A DNA stretch of 51,197 nucleotides, from NCBI GenBank assembly GCA_015061285.1, contig SUWW01000004.1:205640-256836 (forward strand). The letters are read 5' to 3'. Below, piece after piece: positions 8,801-16,843 of this stretch. The notes below the pieces were generated by a model. That model ran no database searches, was not told where the DNA came from, and saw only the letters and a program-made list of their open reading frames with translations. The translations under genes and the position numbers were made by a program. Origin of the DNA: Bacteroidales bacterium (GTDB taxonomy: Bacteria; Bacteroidota; Bacteroidia; Bacteroidales; Marinilabiliaceae). Numbering within the stretch: position 1 is the first letter of the stretch; each line of letters starts with the position of its first letter.

Positions 8801-11278
8801 GTAGACGCGCGTAGATAGGTTGCACATCACCTTGCCTGGTGCGCCGTTGATAGCTTGTGCAATGCGAATCGAAGCGTTACCATCATTGTCGGTGGTGCTT
8901 TCGGCAATGCGCGTTTCGTCGCTCGTCCAATCACAAGCAGGGTCGTCGAAGGTGAAATTTTTGTAGTTGCTCCACGTCGTCTTGGTCTTGCTGAATGAGG
9001 CATCGATGCTATAATTGAGGTTATGAGCCGTCATTCCAGTGAGCCATTCGGTGTGTAGGTTGAGTTGTGAATTGTATTTCAGTTCGTCGCTTGGCGAAGA
9101 GAGGTCAATCTTCAAGCGGTTAGGTTTGATTGTCTCTATGCGAATGCTCTTGCTGAAGCTGACATCGCCGACGTTTACGTATGCTGTCCAGCTGCCAGTT
9201 GGCGCATTGGCATCGGTAGGTATGTTGTATGTATATAGACCACTCACGCCATTGCTATTAACCAAGCGAGTTTGAGTCTGACCGAGCGGGTTGTCGAGGC
9301 GGAGGCTAACGGGATAGTTCTCGGGCAGAGTCTTGTCGGGGTCGTAGAGCATGAACGAGATGTGCAGTGTGTCGCCAGGACGCCAAACGCCGCGCTCGCC
9401 ATATATATAACCCTTGATACCTTTAGTTACAGCCAAGCCGCTGACATCGAATGTGCTAGTAGAGAGGCTTTCGCCTGGTGCCACGCGAAGGTAGCTGAAG
9501 TCGTCGCCGCTATGAGCGATGACATAAATAGGAGTAGCACTATTTAGCAAGTTGAATGTAGCTATGCCGTTGCCATCGGTCGATAGTTTGCCAATCGACT
9601 GGTTTTGCTTGCCAAATAGTTCAATATCAACGCCGCTCATTGGTTGAGCAGTTTGCAGATTTATGGCTACAATGCTCATTTCGCTTGCATCGTTGGCAAG
9701 AGCCGAAAGTCCGATGTTGGTAGCAAGCACATTTCTACGTCTAATTTTCGTACGATAATAGTATGCACGCGAAGGTTCGTCGTCGCTCCACCAATAGTTG
9801 TTGTTCTCGTCGTAGTTATCATAGTAGCTCCACGAGCCGCGGTCGAATTGAAGTTTTAGGTCGGCAAAGTCGGCTTTGTCGCGTGCGTAGGCTTGCTCTT
9901 TGGTCTCTTTCTGAAATTCGGTATCGTCCCAAGCGGTGAGTTCTGCGCGTGGGTTGAGCTCCACACGATAGATAGCACCTGGTTCGGTCTGCATAATATC
10001 GCTCAAATCGATGGAGTAGTGTCCCCAATGTTTTATACGGTTGGGGTCGCCAGCATCGTCAAGAAAGAGAGTCTTAACAGCCACAGGACGAGCTACATAC
10101 ATAAAATTCTCGCCATCGATAGCGTTTATGTCGCCACGCTGTAGGGCCTGGCAGATATTTTTCTGGTAAATATGGAATACGCGCACCTGCACACCGCGCA
10201 TATATATGGCTTTGAACGGTATTTGAATGGTGTTGCCGTTTGGCACTATCACGCCCGAAGTGGCAAACTCCACAGCCGGCTTCTCCACATCGACGTGGAA
10301 CTCGCGCAACTTTTCTTTTGTTGCCTCATCAATGATGAGCGTTTCGCCTGTTGTGCAGCGTATGTCGGTTGAAAGTACAATGGCAATTTTCTGTTTGCCG
10401 TAGTCGGGGTAGAGACGAATTTTATTGCCCTTCACGTCAACCGCGCGCGACTCGTTGTCTTTTATGTAAGCCAAACCCATCAAGTTTTGCTTGGGGTCGA
10501 TGTTCTTATTGAAGATTATCTCTACGTATTTCGTGTCGTCGCTCATCATACGTATCTCTTGCACGCGGAACTCGTTTTGTGGCATCACATCCACCGACAA
10601 AAGCGTCTCTTCCGTAAGACCGCTCTCTTTATCGCTCCTTGTCTCTACAGCCAAAGCTTCTTGCTCGGCAGGGGCTTTCACTTCGCATTTTGCGGTATGC
10701 GTCAAACTGTTAGGCGTGTGATTCCATTCCACTTTTATAGGCTTTTCGCTGAAGCTTATCAAGTTCTCTACTTGCTTGTCTTCAATATAATCTGAAGCCG
10801 TCAGTTGGAATGTGTATATATAATTATTATTTGCCGTCACCTCCATATCGACAAAAGCCGCGCGAAATTCGAGTGCTGCTGTGTTGAAGTAGAAGGTGAA
10901 TAGGCGCTCCTCATCGTTTACGTCGTTGAACCATTTTGAGAGGTCGACTGTCATGGAGTATTGCGTTTGGAAAGGCAGCGCGCCATCAGGAATGAATTGC
11001 AGCGTGTGCTCGTTGGCATAAACGAAACGTCCTGGGGTGGCAGGCTTAATCGACATTGCGTCCGAAGCGGGTATTGTAGCTCGCAAAGTGTCTGGTATGT
11101 CAACCGATAGCTCAAGTAGAATGTTACTTCCTACTCTATTTATAGTACCACCGGTGAACGTTGATACATAACTATTGTGATTTGGAATTCTATCTGGCGA
11201 GTTTGCATTATCGCCAGAACATCTTGCTATACTTATGGTAATAAGTATGAGCAATAACGTTTTTTCAAAAGCTTTCAT
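5858..11278 (-). CDS. Bacterial alpha-2-macroglobulin family lipoprotein with thioester
   Basis: An 1806-residue protein; the ATG at 11278 puts the signal peptide at the N-terminus, while a longer frame to 11362 adds a non-coding-looking head. The signal ends ...SIARC, a lipobox with an unusual Arg before the Cys. The order fits bacterial macroglobulins: beta-sandwich MG domains from about 50, MG2 with KGYIYGERGVWRPGDTL near 625-645, a bait-like region after about 900, a domain with AYTLAIVDDGLLDLT, then the thioester domain with GCSEQ (Cys1391 to Gln1394), an alpha-toroid with repeated YNSAYVSLF and YENEQFAMAFYALSA segments, and a C-terminal receptor-binding-like beta domain (ILPAGWEVL). Such proteins trap proteases in the periplasm by thioester attack. 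The usual pbpC partner is not next to it. Thioester residues are intact, so it should be functional. Confidence 0.93.
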   Translation of the reverse strand: MKAFEKTLLLILITISIARCSGDNANSPDRIPNHNSYVSTFTGGTINRVGSNILLELSVDIPDTLRATIPASDAMSIKPATPGRFVYANEHTLQFIPDGALPFQTQYSMTVDLSKWFNDVNDEERLFTFYFNTAALEFRAAFVDMEVTANNNYIYTFQLTASDYIEDKQVENLISFSEKPIKVEWNHTPNSLTHTAKCEVKAPAEQEALAVETRSDKESGLTEETLLSVDVMPQNEFRVQEIRMMSDDTKYVEIIFNKNIDPKQNLMGLAYIKDNESRAVDVKGNKIRLYPDYGKQKIAIVLSTDIRCTTGETLIIDEATKEKLREFHVDVEKPAVEFATSGVIVPNGNTIQIPFKAIYMRGVQVRVFHIYQKNICQALQRGDINAIDGENFMYVARPVAVKTLFLDDAGDPNRIKHWGHYSIDLSDIMQTEPGAIYRVELNPRAELTAWDDTEFQKETKEQAYARDKADFADLKLQFDRGSWSYYDNYDENNNYWWSDDEPSRAYYYRTKIRRRNVLATNIGLSALANDASEMSIVAINLQTAQPMSGVDIELFGKQNQSIGKLSTDGNGIATFNLLNSATPIYVIAHSGDDFSYLRVAPGESLSTSTFDVSGLAVTKGIKGYIYGERGVWRPGDTLHISFMLYDPDKTLPENYPVSLRLDNPLGQTQTRLVNSNGVSGLYTYNIPTDANAPTGSWTAYVNVGDVSFSKSIRIETIKPNRLKIDLSSPSDELKYNSQLNLHTEWLTGMTAHNLNYSIDASFSKTKTTWSNYKNFTFDDPACDWTSDETRIAESTTDNDGNASIRIAQAINGAPGKVMCNLSTRVYEPSGEYSIDAMRMLYSPYNQYVGIKEPNKEEDFFMLDTQHTFELVNVDTNGKPQANAALEVCIYKMKWSWWWDSSNGSLASYVSDNSHKPVKRFTVTTQADGKATFPVNLSEWGRYLIRATNKQSGHSTGVTCWFDSDYYSHRADESGQSAATVLDITTDKESYNVGETMQVNIPSSEGSCAIVSVCRGERILSTQLVNCGIGKTNISIPTTDKMLPNVYIYISLIQPYNQTNNDRPIRLYGIKSVNVNSERSKLNPTINMSDEIRPESKCKITIAEKDGRPMAYTLAIVDDGLLDLTRFKTPNAWDLFNGREALGVRMWDLYNNVSGAFGGRIEQVFSIGGDESLNANSKTMQKRFVPMVYFAGPFTLKSNGKNTHNIDIPNYVGSVRVMVVAADGAAYGNADKTVKVTKPVMVLPTMPRLLGVDDETTVTATIFANTQKSGSVETTISVDGDAQIIGSKSKSLTFSKSGDQSVTFRLKAGKTEGSVKVRLTAKGLDDKSTAVVDLPIRAVSQNVISTTEKSVAPGAKTKFDANKGSVDFEVSTVKPLNLSNRLSFLLGIPYGCSEQITSKAFPQLLLDKFTKLTDVQRHSVEEAVKMVISKLPSYQTADGGISVWPNGSTPSLYNSAYVSLFLTEAQNCGYYVPETIVNRLTAYLKRTVKNWKSGGYSYENEQFAMAFYALSAARNADLSTMNRMRESRSKLSNRTLARLAAAYALAGHRNYAKELWQKINDDNIYPEELIAMVATGDQQTDVIAEKIRVRLSNKDFWWRGDYLSLSINAMSKYYQKFGQAKSLSFNINGDNVSSEKLIWRNSYNAKGKSFEIANKGESNIHVVCVNTYKAVQDSIRKIDSGLDITVRYYSATNGSEVDINNLTENTLRAVVSVRNTTGSAIGSIALTHILPAGWEVLKASGSDEVSYQDVRDDRIYTYVDKLNAASAFTATIDISATYEGSYYVPAITAEAMYDNKVFGCTSSSHIK

Positions 11279-11323
11279 GGTAATTATATATATAATCTCT
11301 ACTTTATTGTTGCAAACACAACA

Positions 11324-11331
11324 CAAATATA
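11324..11331 (-). promoter_or_regulatory. -7 box of the macroglobulin gene
   Basis: On the minus strand TATATTTG matches the Bacteroidota -7 consensus TAnnTTTG, 45 bp before the ATG at 11278. I find no clear -33 TTTG at normal spacing. Confidence 0.5.
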
Positions 11332-11415
11332 ACTTGAAAAGTGAGTGTATATCTCTATACATTTAGTATCCCTCAATAAAAAGGTTGATGGCCCGTGGCA
11401 TTCGATTCAAAAAAC

Positions 11416-11423
11416 TATCTTTG
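11416..11423 (+). promoter_or_regulatory. -7 box of rhaD
   Basis: TATCTTTG fits TAnnTTTG and lies 22 bp before the rhaD ATG. The same 15 bases AAAAAACTATCTTTG recur before the aquaporin gene (23133-23147). A -33 element at standard spacing is not obvious. Confidence 0.6.
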
Positions 11424-11445
11424 CGACAACTAAAAAAATTAGCAG

Positions 11446-12255
11446 ATGAAAAGCATTCTTGAAGGACGCGCTGCTCTGAAAGCAGAGGTCGATAAAGTAG
11501 CCGAGGTAGCAGGTTACCTATGGCAAAATGGTTGGGCTGAACGTAATGGTGGAAACATCACTGTTAACGTCACAGAATATGTAGATGACGAAATCCGTAA
11601 CCTCCCAGCAATAAGCGAGGTTAAGCAAATAGGAGTTACACTTCCAGCTCTCAAGGGCACATATTTCTATTGCAAAGGCACAGGCAAGCGCATGCGCGAT
11701 TTAGCTCGTAAGCCTATGGAAAATGGTTCTATCATTCGCATTCTCGACGATTGCGCAAGCTACGTCATCATTGCCGATAATGCCGTTAATCCTACTAGCG
11801 AGTTACCAAGTCACCTCACTGTTCATGCTCATCTTATAGAATCGGGCTCGTCATACAAGGCTACAGTACATACCCACCCAATTGAGCTCGTTGCTATGAG
11901 TCATAACAGAAAATTCCTTGCTAAGGATGTGCTCACAAATATTCTGTGGAGTATGATTCCCGAAACCAAAGCATTCTGTCCGCTTGGCTTGGGCGTTGTG
12001 CCTTACGAATTGCCTGGTAGCAACAAACTTGCAGATGCCACACTCAAAGAACTCGAAGACTACGACGTCGTTCTTTGGGAAAAACATGGCGTATTTGCCA
12101 AAGGCCTTGACGTAATGGACGCATTCGATCAGATTGACGTACTCTCGAAGAGTGCTAAGATATACATCAACTCAAAAGCTATGGGTTATGAACCTGAAGG
12201 TATGAGCCAAGCTCAGATGAAGGAGATGTCGGTAGCATTCAATCTTCCGAAATAA
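11446..12255 (+). CDS. rhaD: Rhamnulose-1-phosphate aldolase
   Basis: A 269-residue class II aldolase that cleaves L-rhamnulose 1-phosphate to dihydroxyacetone phosphate and L-lactaldehyde in the cytosol, the last step of rhamnose catabolism. The zinc site is visible: His142 and His144 in VHTHP and His214 in WEKHG, with the catalytic Glu119 in SEL; spacing matches E. coli RhaD (Glu117, His141, His143, His212). The phosphate-binding loop appears as RNGGNIT (33-39). Length equals the family's usual 270 or so. In many Bacteroidales rhaD sits with rhaK, rhaI, a permease and an AraC regulator; here it stands alone with its own -7 box and a strong terminator. It would consume rhamnose freed from rhamnogalacturonan, in line with the pectinesterase and GH105 genes 6 kb away. 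Confidence 0.95.
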   Translation: MKSILEGRAALKAEVDKVAEVAGYLWQNGWAERNGGNITVNVTEYVDDEIRNLPAISEVKQIGVTLPALKGTYFYCKGTGKRMRDLARKPMENGSIIRILDDCASYVIIADNAVNPTSELPSHLTVHAHLIESGSSYKATVHTHPIELVAMSHNRKFLAKDVLTNILWSMIPETKAFCPLGLGVVPYELPGSNKLADATLKELEDYDVVLWEKHGVFAKGLDVMDAFDQIDVLSKSAKIYINSKAMGYEPEGMSQAQMKEMSVAFNLPK

Positions 12256-12276
12256 TTATCAATCAATATAGATATG

Positions 12277-12311
12277 AAAAAGGCAGTTGTCGAGTGGCAA
12301 CTGCCTTTTTT
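12277..12311. terminator. Strong bidirectional terminator after rhaD
   Basis: AAAAAGGCAGTTG (12277-12289) pairs with CAACTGCCTTTTT (12298-12310) around an 8-nt loop, with T runs on both strands. It ends rhaD and can also end the opposing nonulosonate operon. Confidence 0.93.
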
Positions 12312-12359
12312 TATTGTGAGACTTAACTCTTCTATAACAGAAGATTATTTATTCAAATT

Positions 12360-13571
12360 TCACCTTCTACACCATCGAAGAAAGAAATCTTTGTAAAGTT
12401 TTGCGTAATCGGTGTTGTGAGAATTGTGAGCGGTTTTTAGACCGTTGAATGATTGCTTCATCTCTTCATAATTAGAGAATTTGTGCGAGGTGTAGTCTTT
12501 GTATTTGTCTTTTATACTTCCCGAACTATAATTCATGAATGGAATGCCGTAATATTCAAGTTCAAAAAGTACTGTAGAATTGGCCACTACGCAAAATTCA
12601 ATGTCGCGAAGATAGTCTGCCAAATTTGTTGATTTTGAACAAACTGAGCCGTTGATGTCTAACAACGAATCGTATTCACTCCCATTGAAATTGGGATGAT
12701 AACGTAGTATATATTTATAACCAAAGTCGCGGCAGAAGTCTTTTACCAATCTGAGCATTGGAGGGTTGTTTTCCTTCTCAAATTCGCCATCGAGTATTAC
12801 ACCTATTGTCCGTTTCCCTTTTGCTTCTATTGGTGGCATACCTATGCATTTCACTACACCAAGAGTCTTAATTTTTTCTTCTGGTATACCAGCCTTCATC
12901 GCTTCTCTTTTCGTAAAGTCGTTCCAAACAAGGAAATAATCACTCACAAAGAGACGAAATTCAGTGCCGTTGAAGTCCAAGTTGTCTTCAAGGCCTTTGC
13001 GTGGAGCAAGCATAATGCCATGTTGTAGTGTGGCGGTTGTAATGTTGTGAGTGCTAAATAGTTGCGAGATGAAGTTGTGGTCCGAGCATGCATCGTAGCG
13101 TACTACGCAAAGATTAATATTGTCATAGGTCAATGCGCGGTCAAGTTGCTGTTTTATGTCGTAGAAATCGGAGCATTTTTTCAAAGCAGCAAGCCGATCT
13201 ACAAGTGAATAATCTTGTATTTGCCAAATCTTTGGAGCCCACAGCGCAAGTAGTTTCATGGTGCGAATTGTGCGTAGCAAGTGTATCTCTTGGCAATGCA
13301 CAAAGTTTATGTTGGCATAAGTGTCAGCGCCGCATAGGCGAGATATGTTTGCCATAAACTCTACATAGTCGTTGCGCTCGTTGCTGTCGATGAAAACAAT
13401 TTGTGGATATTCTGCTTTGTGCAACATCTTCAGTTTGTACGACTGCACAAATATGCATTTTACCACAGCCACAAAAGCATGTAGGATAGTTTCGCCATAC
13501 TTGCGTTGTATGGTGATTATGAAGTCAAAAGCCTTCTGGAAATCGCCGTCGATTAAGCTGTGTAGTTTCAT
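12360..13571 (-). CDS. GT-B-like glycosyltransferase, candidate nonulosonate transferase
   Basis: A 403-residue soluble protein, last gene of the five-gene glycan operon, starting 2 bp after the stop of the NeuA-like gene. It resembles CDP-glycerol glycerophosphotransferase or capsule-type GT-B proteins rather than a close named family. Three short motifs recall bacterial sialyltransferases: an acidic VILDGEFE segment, an HP motif (His292-Pro293 in RYHPNFN) and a Ser-Thr pair (Ser332-Thr333 in VVANSTVLFELE) followed by the acidic-turn pattern typical of nucleotide-sugar GT-B enzymes. The upstream genes make a CMP-nonulosonate, so this is the best candidate to transfer it, acting at the inner face of the membrane. 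That assignment is inference; it could instead move another sugar or glycerol phosphate. No membrane segment is evident. Confidence 0.65.
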   Translation of the reverse strand: MKLHSLIDGDFQKAFDFIITIQRKYGETILHAFVAVVKCIFVQSYKLKMLHKAEYPQIVFIDSNERNDYVEFMANISRLCGADTYANINFVHCQEIHLLRTIRTMKLLALWAPKIWQIQDYSLVDRLAALKKCSDFYDIKQQLDRALTYDNINLCVVRYDACSDHNFISQLFSTHNITTATLQHGIMLAPRKGLEDNLDFNGTEFRLFVSDYFLVWNDFTKREAMKAGIPEEKIKTLGVVKCIGMPPIEAKGKRTIGVILDGEFEKENNPPMLRLVKDFCRDFGYKYILRYHPNFNGSEYDSLLDINGSVCSKSTNLADYLRDIEFCVVANSTVLFELEYYGIPFMNYSSGSIKDKYKDYTSHKFSNYEEMKQSFNGLKTAHNSHNTDYAKLYKDFFLRWCRR

Positions 13572-13573
13572 GT

Positions 13574-14728
13574 CTACAATAGCATTTCGGCAAATTCTCT
13601 GACGCAGCCTTCTCCTCCTTTATGGGTCATTATACGTATGCCCTCAATGCTTTTTACTTTAGGCGTTGCATCGGCAGGACAAGCAGCCATTCCGACATTA
13701 GAGAGAAGTTCGTAGCAGTTTACGTCATCGCCAATGTAAGCTACTTCGGCGAGGGTGATGCCAAGTTGAGCACAAATAGCTTTAGCCGCTTCGAGTTTGC
13801 CTCCATTGCGTTGCCCTTGAGAGAAAAAGTCGAGTTTGAGCTTTTCTGCGCGTCGGCGGTTGAGTTCACGAGTCTCGGAAGTAACAATGCCAACTTTTAT
13901 TCCTTTTTCGCGTAATAGCTGAAGCCCCATGCCATCGCGAGTGTTGAATTTCTTTAGTTCATCACCATTTTCGGAGTAGTACATACCACCGTCGGTAAGT
14001 GTTCCATCAACGTCGGTGAGAAAGAGTTTTATGTTTTGGGCTTGCGCGTTGTTGGTGTTGTTGAGTATATGGCGACGCATAAGGTTTTCGAGAATCGACC
14101 AATCGTCGGGTTCGTCTATTTCGGTGGCCGTATATTCGGGCATTTCATATACACCAATTTTTCCCGAAAGCCTGTTTTGTGAGGCTGTGATGTTCTTTAC
14201 AGTGTTTATGTAGAAAGCCCCATTTTCCATCAGCATACCATCGAAATTCTGACGGCGAGGGCGATTTCGGTAATCGTAGTTCATGCTTGTGCCATCAGCA
14301 TTCCAGAAGAAGCGGTAATTGCGTACGCAAGTGAGAATGCTATCGTATTTTTTGTTGGCATACATACGCAAAGCCTCCGAAAAATGCTTAGTCTGTGTTA
14401 GTGGTGATGTGGCTTGAACAAGCATAAATATGTCGTCGGAAGCAAGTTGAGCTGCGTTGATGTATTCGAGCATAACGCTTTCGGTGCTTGCAGTGTCGCA
14501 TGCATTCTCGGCTGAGCGCCGATAGATTTTGGTTTTTTTATAAGTATGGTTAAGTACCACCTCTTCAATCTTGTCGGAGTCGGTAGCTACAACTATTTGG
14601 TCAACTTCTGGGCAATTTTCCAAAGCCTCTATGTTCCAACAAACCAATGGTTTGCCGCAAAATGGTTTTATGTTTTTTAGAGGAATAGATTTGCTGCCTC
14701 CTCGAACGGGTATGAATGCAATAATCAT
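13574..14728 (-). CDS. CMP-nonulosonate cytidylyltransferase fused to HAD phosphatase
   Basis: A 384-residue two-domain protein. Residues 1-225 form a NeuA/KdsB-type cytidylyltransferase: the nucleotide loop IPVRGGSKSIPLKN (6-19), VATDSD, and QATSPLT. Residues about 232-384 form a KdsC-like HAD phosphatase with nucleophile Asp239 and Asp241 in DVDGTLTDGG, a VTSE loop (motif II), and AYIGDDVNCYELL (motif IV). The first part would join CMP to a nonulosonic acid (KDN or a sialic acid); the second would remove the 9-phosphate left by the synthase upstream. Vertebrate CMAS has the same layout, and free-standing equivalents are known in Bacteroides. It starts 31 bp after the synthase stop and ends 2 bp before the transferase. 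The NeuA family is sure; the sugar is not. Confidence 0.88.
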   Translation of the reverse strand: MIIAFIPVRGGSKSIPLKNIKPFCGKPLVCWNIEALENCPEVDQIVVATDSDKIEEVVLNHTYKKTKIYRRSAENACDTASTESVMLEYINAAQLASDDIFMLVQATSPLTQTKHFSEALRMYANKKYDSILTCVRNYRFFWNADGTSMNYDYRNRPRRQNFDGMLMENGAFYINTVKNITASQNRLSGKIGVYEMPEYTATEIDEPDDWSILENLMRRHILNNTNNAQAQNIKLFLTDVDGTLTDGGMYYSENGDELKKFNTRDGMGLQLLREKGIKVGIVTSETRELNRRRAEKLKLDFFSQGQRNGGKLEAAKAICAQLGITLAEVAYIGDDVNCYELLSNVGMAACPADATPKVKSIEGIRIMTHKGGEGCVREFAEMLL

Positions 14729-14759
14729 TTTTACATATATATGCTAAATGTGGTTATAA

Positions 14760-15638
14760 TCACCACCTTACTTGATTCTTTTTGAGTTTTTCGCGTTGAA
14801 CTTTTTCTATGTCGAGAATGTCTTCGCGTTTGTAAGTGAGAGCTTTAGCAACAGCACGGCAGTCGCGAGCAAGTTTTCTTACGCCATCTGGTTCGAGTGA
14901 AGCAGCGTGGTCGGTGCCTTTCCAAGTGCGGTCGAGTGTGAAGTGGCGTTCAATCCATTCGGCACCAAGAGCTACAGCTGCCGAATCGACGGCTATGCCA
15001 AGATGGTGGCCAGAAAAACCAATGGCTTTCACTCTGTTTGCATAGAGTTCGCGAAGTCGAGTGAGCTCAAGTAGGCATATATCTTCAAAAGGCACAGGGT
15101 AACCCGAAGTGCAGTCGTAAACGACTAAATCTTTGTTGCGCCCCTTTTGCTCGAAGAACGAAACGATTTTTTCCTCCTCTTCGCGCGATGTCATTCCAAA
15201 CGAGAGGTGAATCTCACCACCGAAGTTGTCGCATAAATATTCCAGAAGAGCTTTGTTGAGGTTGCAAGCCGAAGGCACTTTGATGAGGTTCGGCTTCAGA
15301 GTGCAAATCTCTTTGGCTGAAGTTAAATCCCAAACGGAAGTAGAGTATTCCACGCCATATTCGTTACACCACTGTTGCAGTTGACGATGTTGCTCAAGGT
15401 TGAATTCCAAAAATTCTCGATGTTCGCCATACGTAGATCCATACGAGTTTTCGGGGTGAGGATGTGGAGCATTATACTCTTCGGGAGATAGTAGTTCGCG
15501 ATTGCAGCGCTTTTGAAACTTTACAACATCAACTTTGCAATATGTTGCAGCTGTCTCAATCATCTCTTTGGCAATCGACATATCGCCTTTGTGGTTGCAG
15601 CCTATTTCTGCTATTATTTTGGGTGCTTTCATTGTCAA
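14760..15638 (-). CDS. NeuB-family nonulosonic acid (9-phosphate) synthase
   Basis: A 292-residue cytosolic TIM-barrel enzyme that condenses phosphoenolpyruvate with a hexose or hexosamine (mannose 6-phosphate for KDN-9-P, ManNAc or its 6-phosphate for sialic acid). Family marks: EIGCNHKGD (11-19), VDVVKFQKR, EYSTSVWD, LIKVPSACNLN, LSFGMTS, YPVPFEDI, IGFSGHHLGI and EWIERHFTLD, which carry the metal and PEP sites. Typical NeuB is about 345 residues with a C-terminal antifreeze-like SAF domain; this protein ends without it, like the KDN-9-phosphate synthase type of Bacteroides. With the fused phosphatase next door, a phosphorylated product is likely. It follows the pyruvyltransferase-like gene by 6 bp. 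Start at 15638 or two codons later at 15632. Confidence 0.9.
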   Translation of the reverse strand: MTMKAPKIIAEIGCNHKGDMSIAKEMIETAATYCKVDVVKFQKRCNRELLSPEEYNAPHPHPENSYGSTYGEHREFLEFNLEQHRQLQQWCNEYGVEYSTSVWDLTSAKEICTLKPNLIKVPSACNLNKALLEYLCDNFGGEIHLSFGMTSREEEEKIVSFFEQKGRNKDLVVYDCTSGYPVPFEDICLLELTRLRELYANRVKAIGFSGHHLGIAVDSAAVALGAEWIERHFTLDRTWKGTDHAASLEPDGVRKLARDCRAVAKALTYKREDILDIEKVQREKLKKNQVRW

Positions 15639-15644
15639 ACGTTG

Positions 15645-16841
15645 CTATTTATTAGGTTCTACAAAGTTCTTTATCGTTTTCATATTTTCAATCGTAACAT
15701 GCCATAGTTTTTTTTGCTGTGCTTCAATTTCCGATATGAAACTTTCGTAGTTATAATATATACTCTTCACATTGTCATACAGAATACTGCTAAAGTTGTC
15801 GTTCGATACATCCACGCCCCAATCCGAGTGGCCAATGTCATCGAGAAACCATTGCATTTTATTGTGAGATATTATTGAAAATATTGGCGTTAGGCAGCCA
15901 AATGGTATCATTTGCGCGTGGCCACGCATTCCTGCAACTACGCGGGCTTTAGCATACTCTTTCACTATGCTATGTATGTCGCTGAATTCTACAAGTTCAT
16001 AAGGAACGCCAATCGCGTCAAAATATGGTAAGGCGCGCTTGTCCGATGGCATGTGAGAATAGTACTTCACTCTTGTGATTTTCGACATCTTCAATGCAAC
16101 TTCAGCAATGCCTTTTAGGTAGTTATCGTTGCCAGAACGCAAACGGTCTCGGTCGAACGCGCAGTTGAACGCTATAAAATCTTCCTTCTGCTTATAATCA
16201 ACAAAGTTTGAGTATATATGCGAAATGACCGTTGTCATGCATGGCTGAAAGACCAGTTTTTGCTTCAACTCGGATGATTTTAGGTATTGCTTTAGACTTT
16301 CGATGCTGCCATAATTCCTAATGCCTACAAAAACTGCCTTCTCGACAAACTTGTTGAGATGTTCAGTAAAAATTGGTGCAAAATCGTCTTGACCGCGAAA
16401 TCGATTATACCCAATTGCGAACGCAATGAGTGGCTTCTTGATAGCTTCAAGTTGTTCCATGCTACAACTCCATTGCCAGCCACTAAGGTTATTGGGGTTG
16501 GTATCTTTGAGGAACAGACCTCCACCGCCTATCACAACAAAATCATCGTGATTGTAGCGCCAAGTATCGAACGTATTCACTTTTTTGTTTACCGAACGTC
16601 CATGCCACGTCTTTACTCCAATTGTCTGATTGAACAAGTCGCGTAGAACAACAGGCAATAATGCATCGCCTGCATTTCTATACGAGAAAGCAGAAATATG
16701 GGTGGCATTCAATGCTCCATTGGGTTTATATTCAATGAGTTGTGGAAGTCGCTGCGGAAGTACGTTTAGTTGCATAAAATTCCAAACCTTGTGCAAACGC
16801 AGAAACCAGTATAACTTGTATAAGTAGTGTATAATCATCAA
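15645..16841 (-). CDS. Polysaccharide pyruvyltransferase family protein
   Basis: A 398-residue protein of the CsaB/PS_pyruv_trans family. Characteristic parts are the N-terminal SYRNAGDALLPVVL, VIGGGGLFLKD, PLIAFAIGYNRFRG, and the C-terminal ARVVAGMRGHAQMIPFG followed by SIISHNK. These enzymes are GT-B-like and add pyruvate ketals from phosphoenolpyruvate to glycan hydroxyls at the cytosolic face; some members act on other groups. It starts 2 bp after the flippase stop and is followed 6 bp later by the synthase, so it is part of the same transcript. Its substrate in this glycan cannot be told from sequence. A short hydrophobic stretch near the N-terminus (IIHYLYKLYWFLRL) may attach it to the membrane. 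Confidence 0.85.
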   Translation of the reverse strand: MMIIHYLYKLYWFLRLHKVWNFMQLNVLPQRLPQLIEYKPNGALNATHISAFSYRNAGDALLPVVLRDLFNQTIGVKTWHGRSVNKKVNTFDTWRYNHDDFVVIGGGGLFLKDTNPNNLSGWQWSCSMEQLEAIKKPLIAFAIGYNRFRGQDDFAPIFTEHLNKFVEKAVFVGIRNYGSIESLKQYLKSSELKQKLVFQPCMTTVISHIYSNFVDYKQKEDFIAFNCAFDRDRLRSGNDNYLKGIAEVALKMSKITRVKYYSHMPSDKRALPYFDAIGVPYELVEFSDIHSIVKEYAKARVVAGMRGHAQMIPFGCLTPIFSIISHNKMQWFLDDIGHSDWGVDVSNDNFSSILYDNVKSIYYNYESFISEIEAQQKKLWHVTIENMKTIKNFVEPNK

Positions 16842-16843
16842 TT

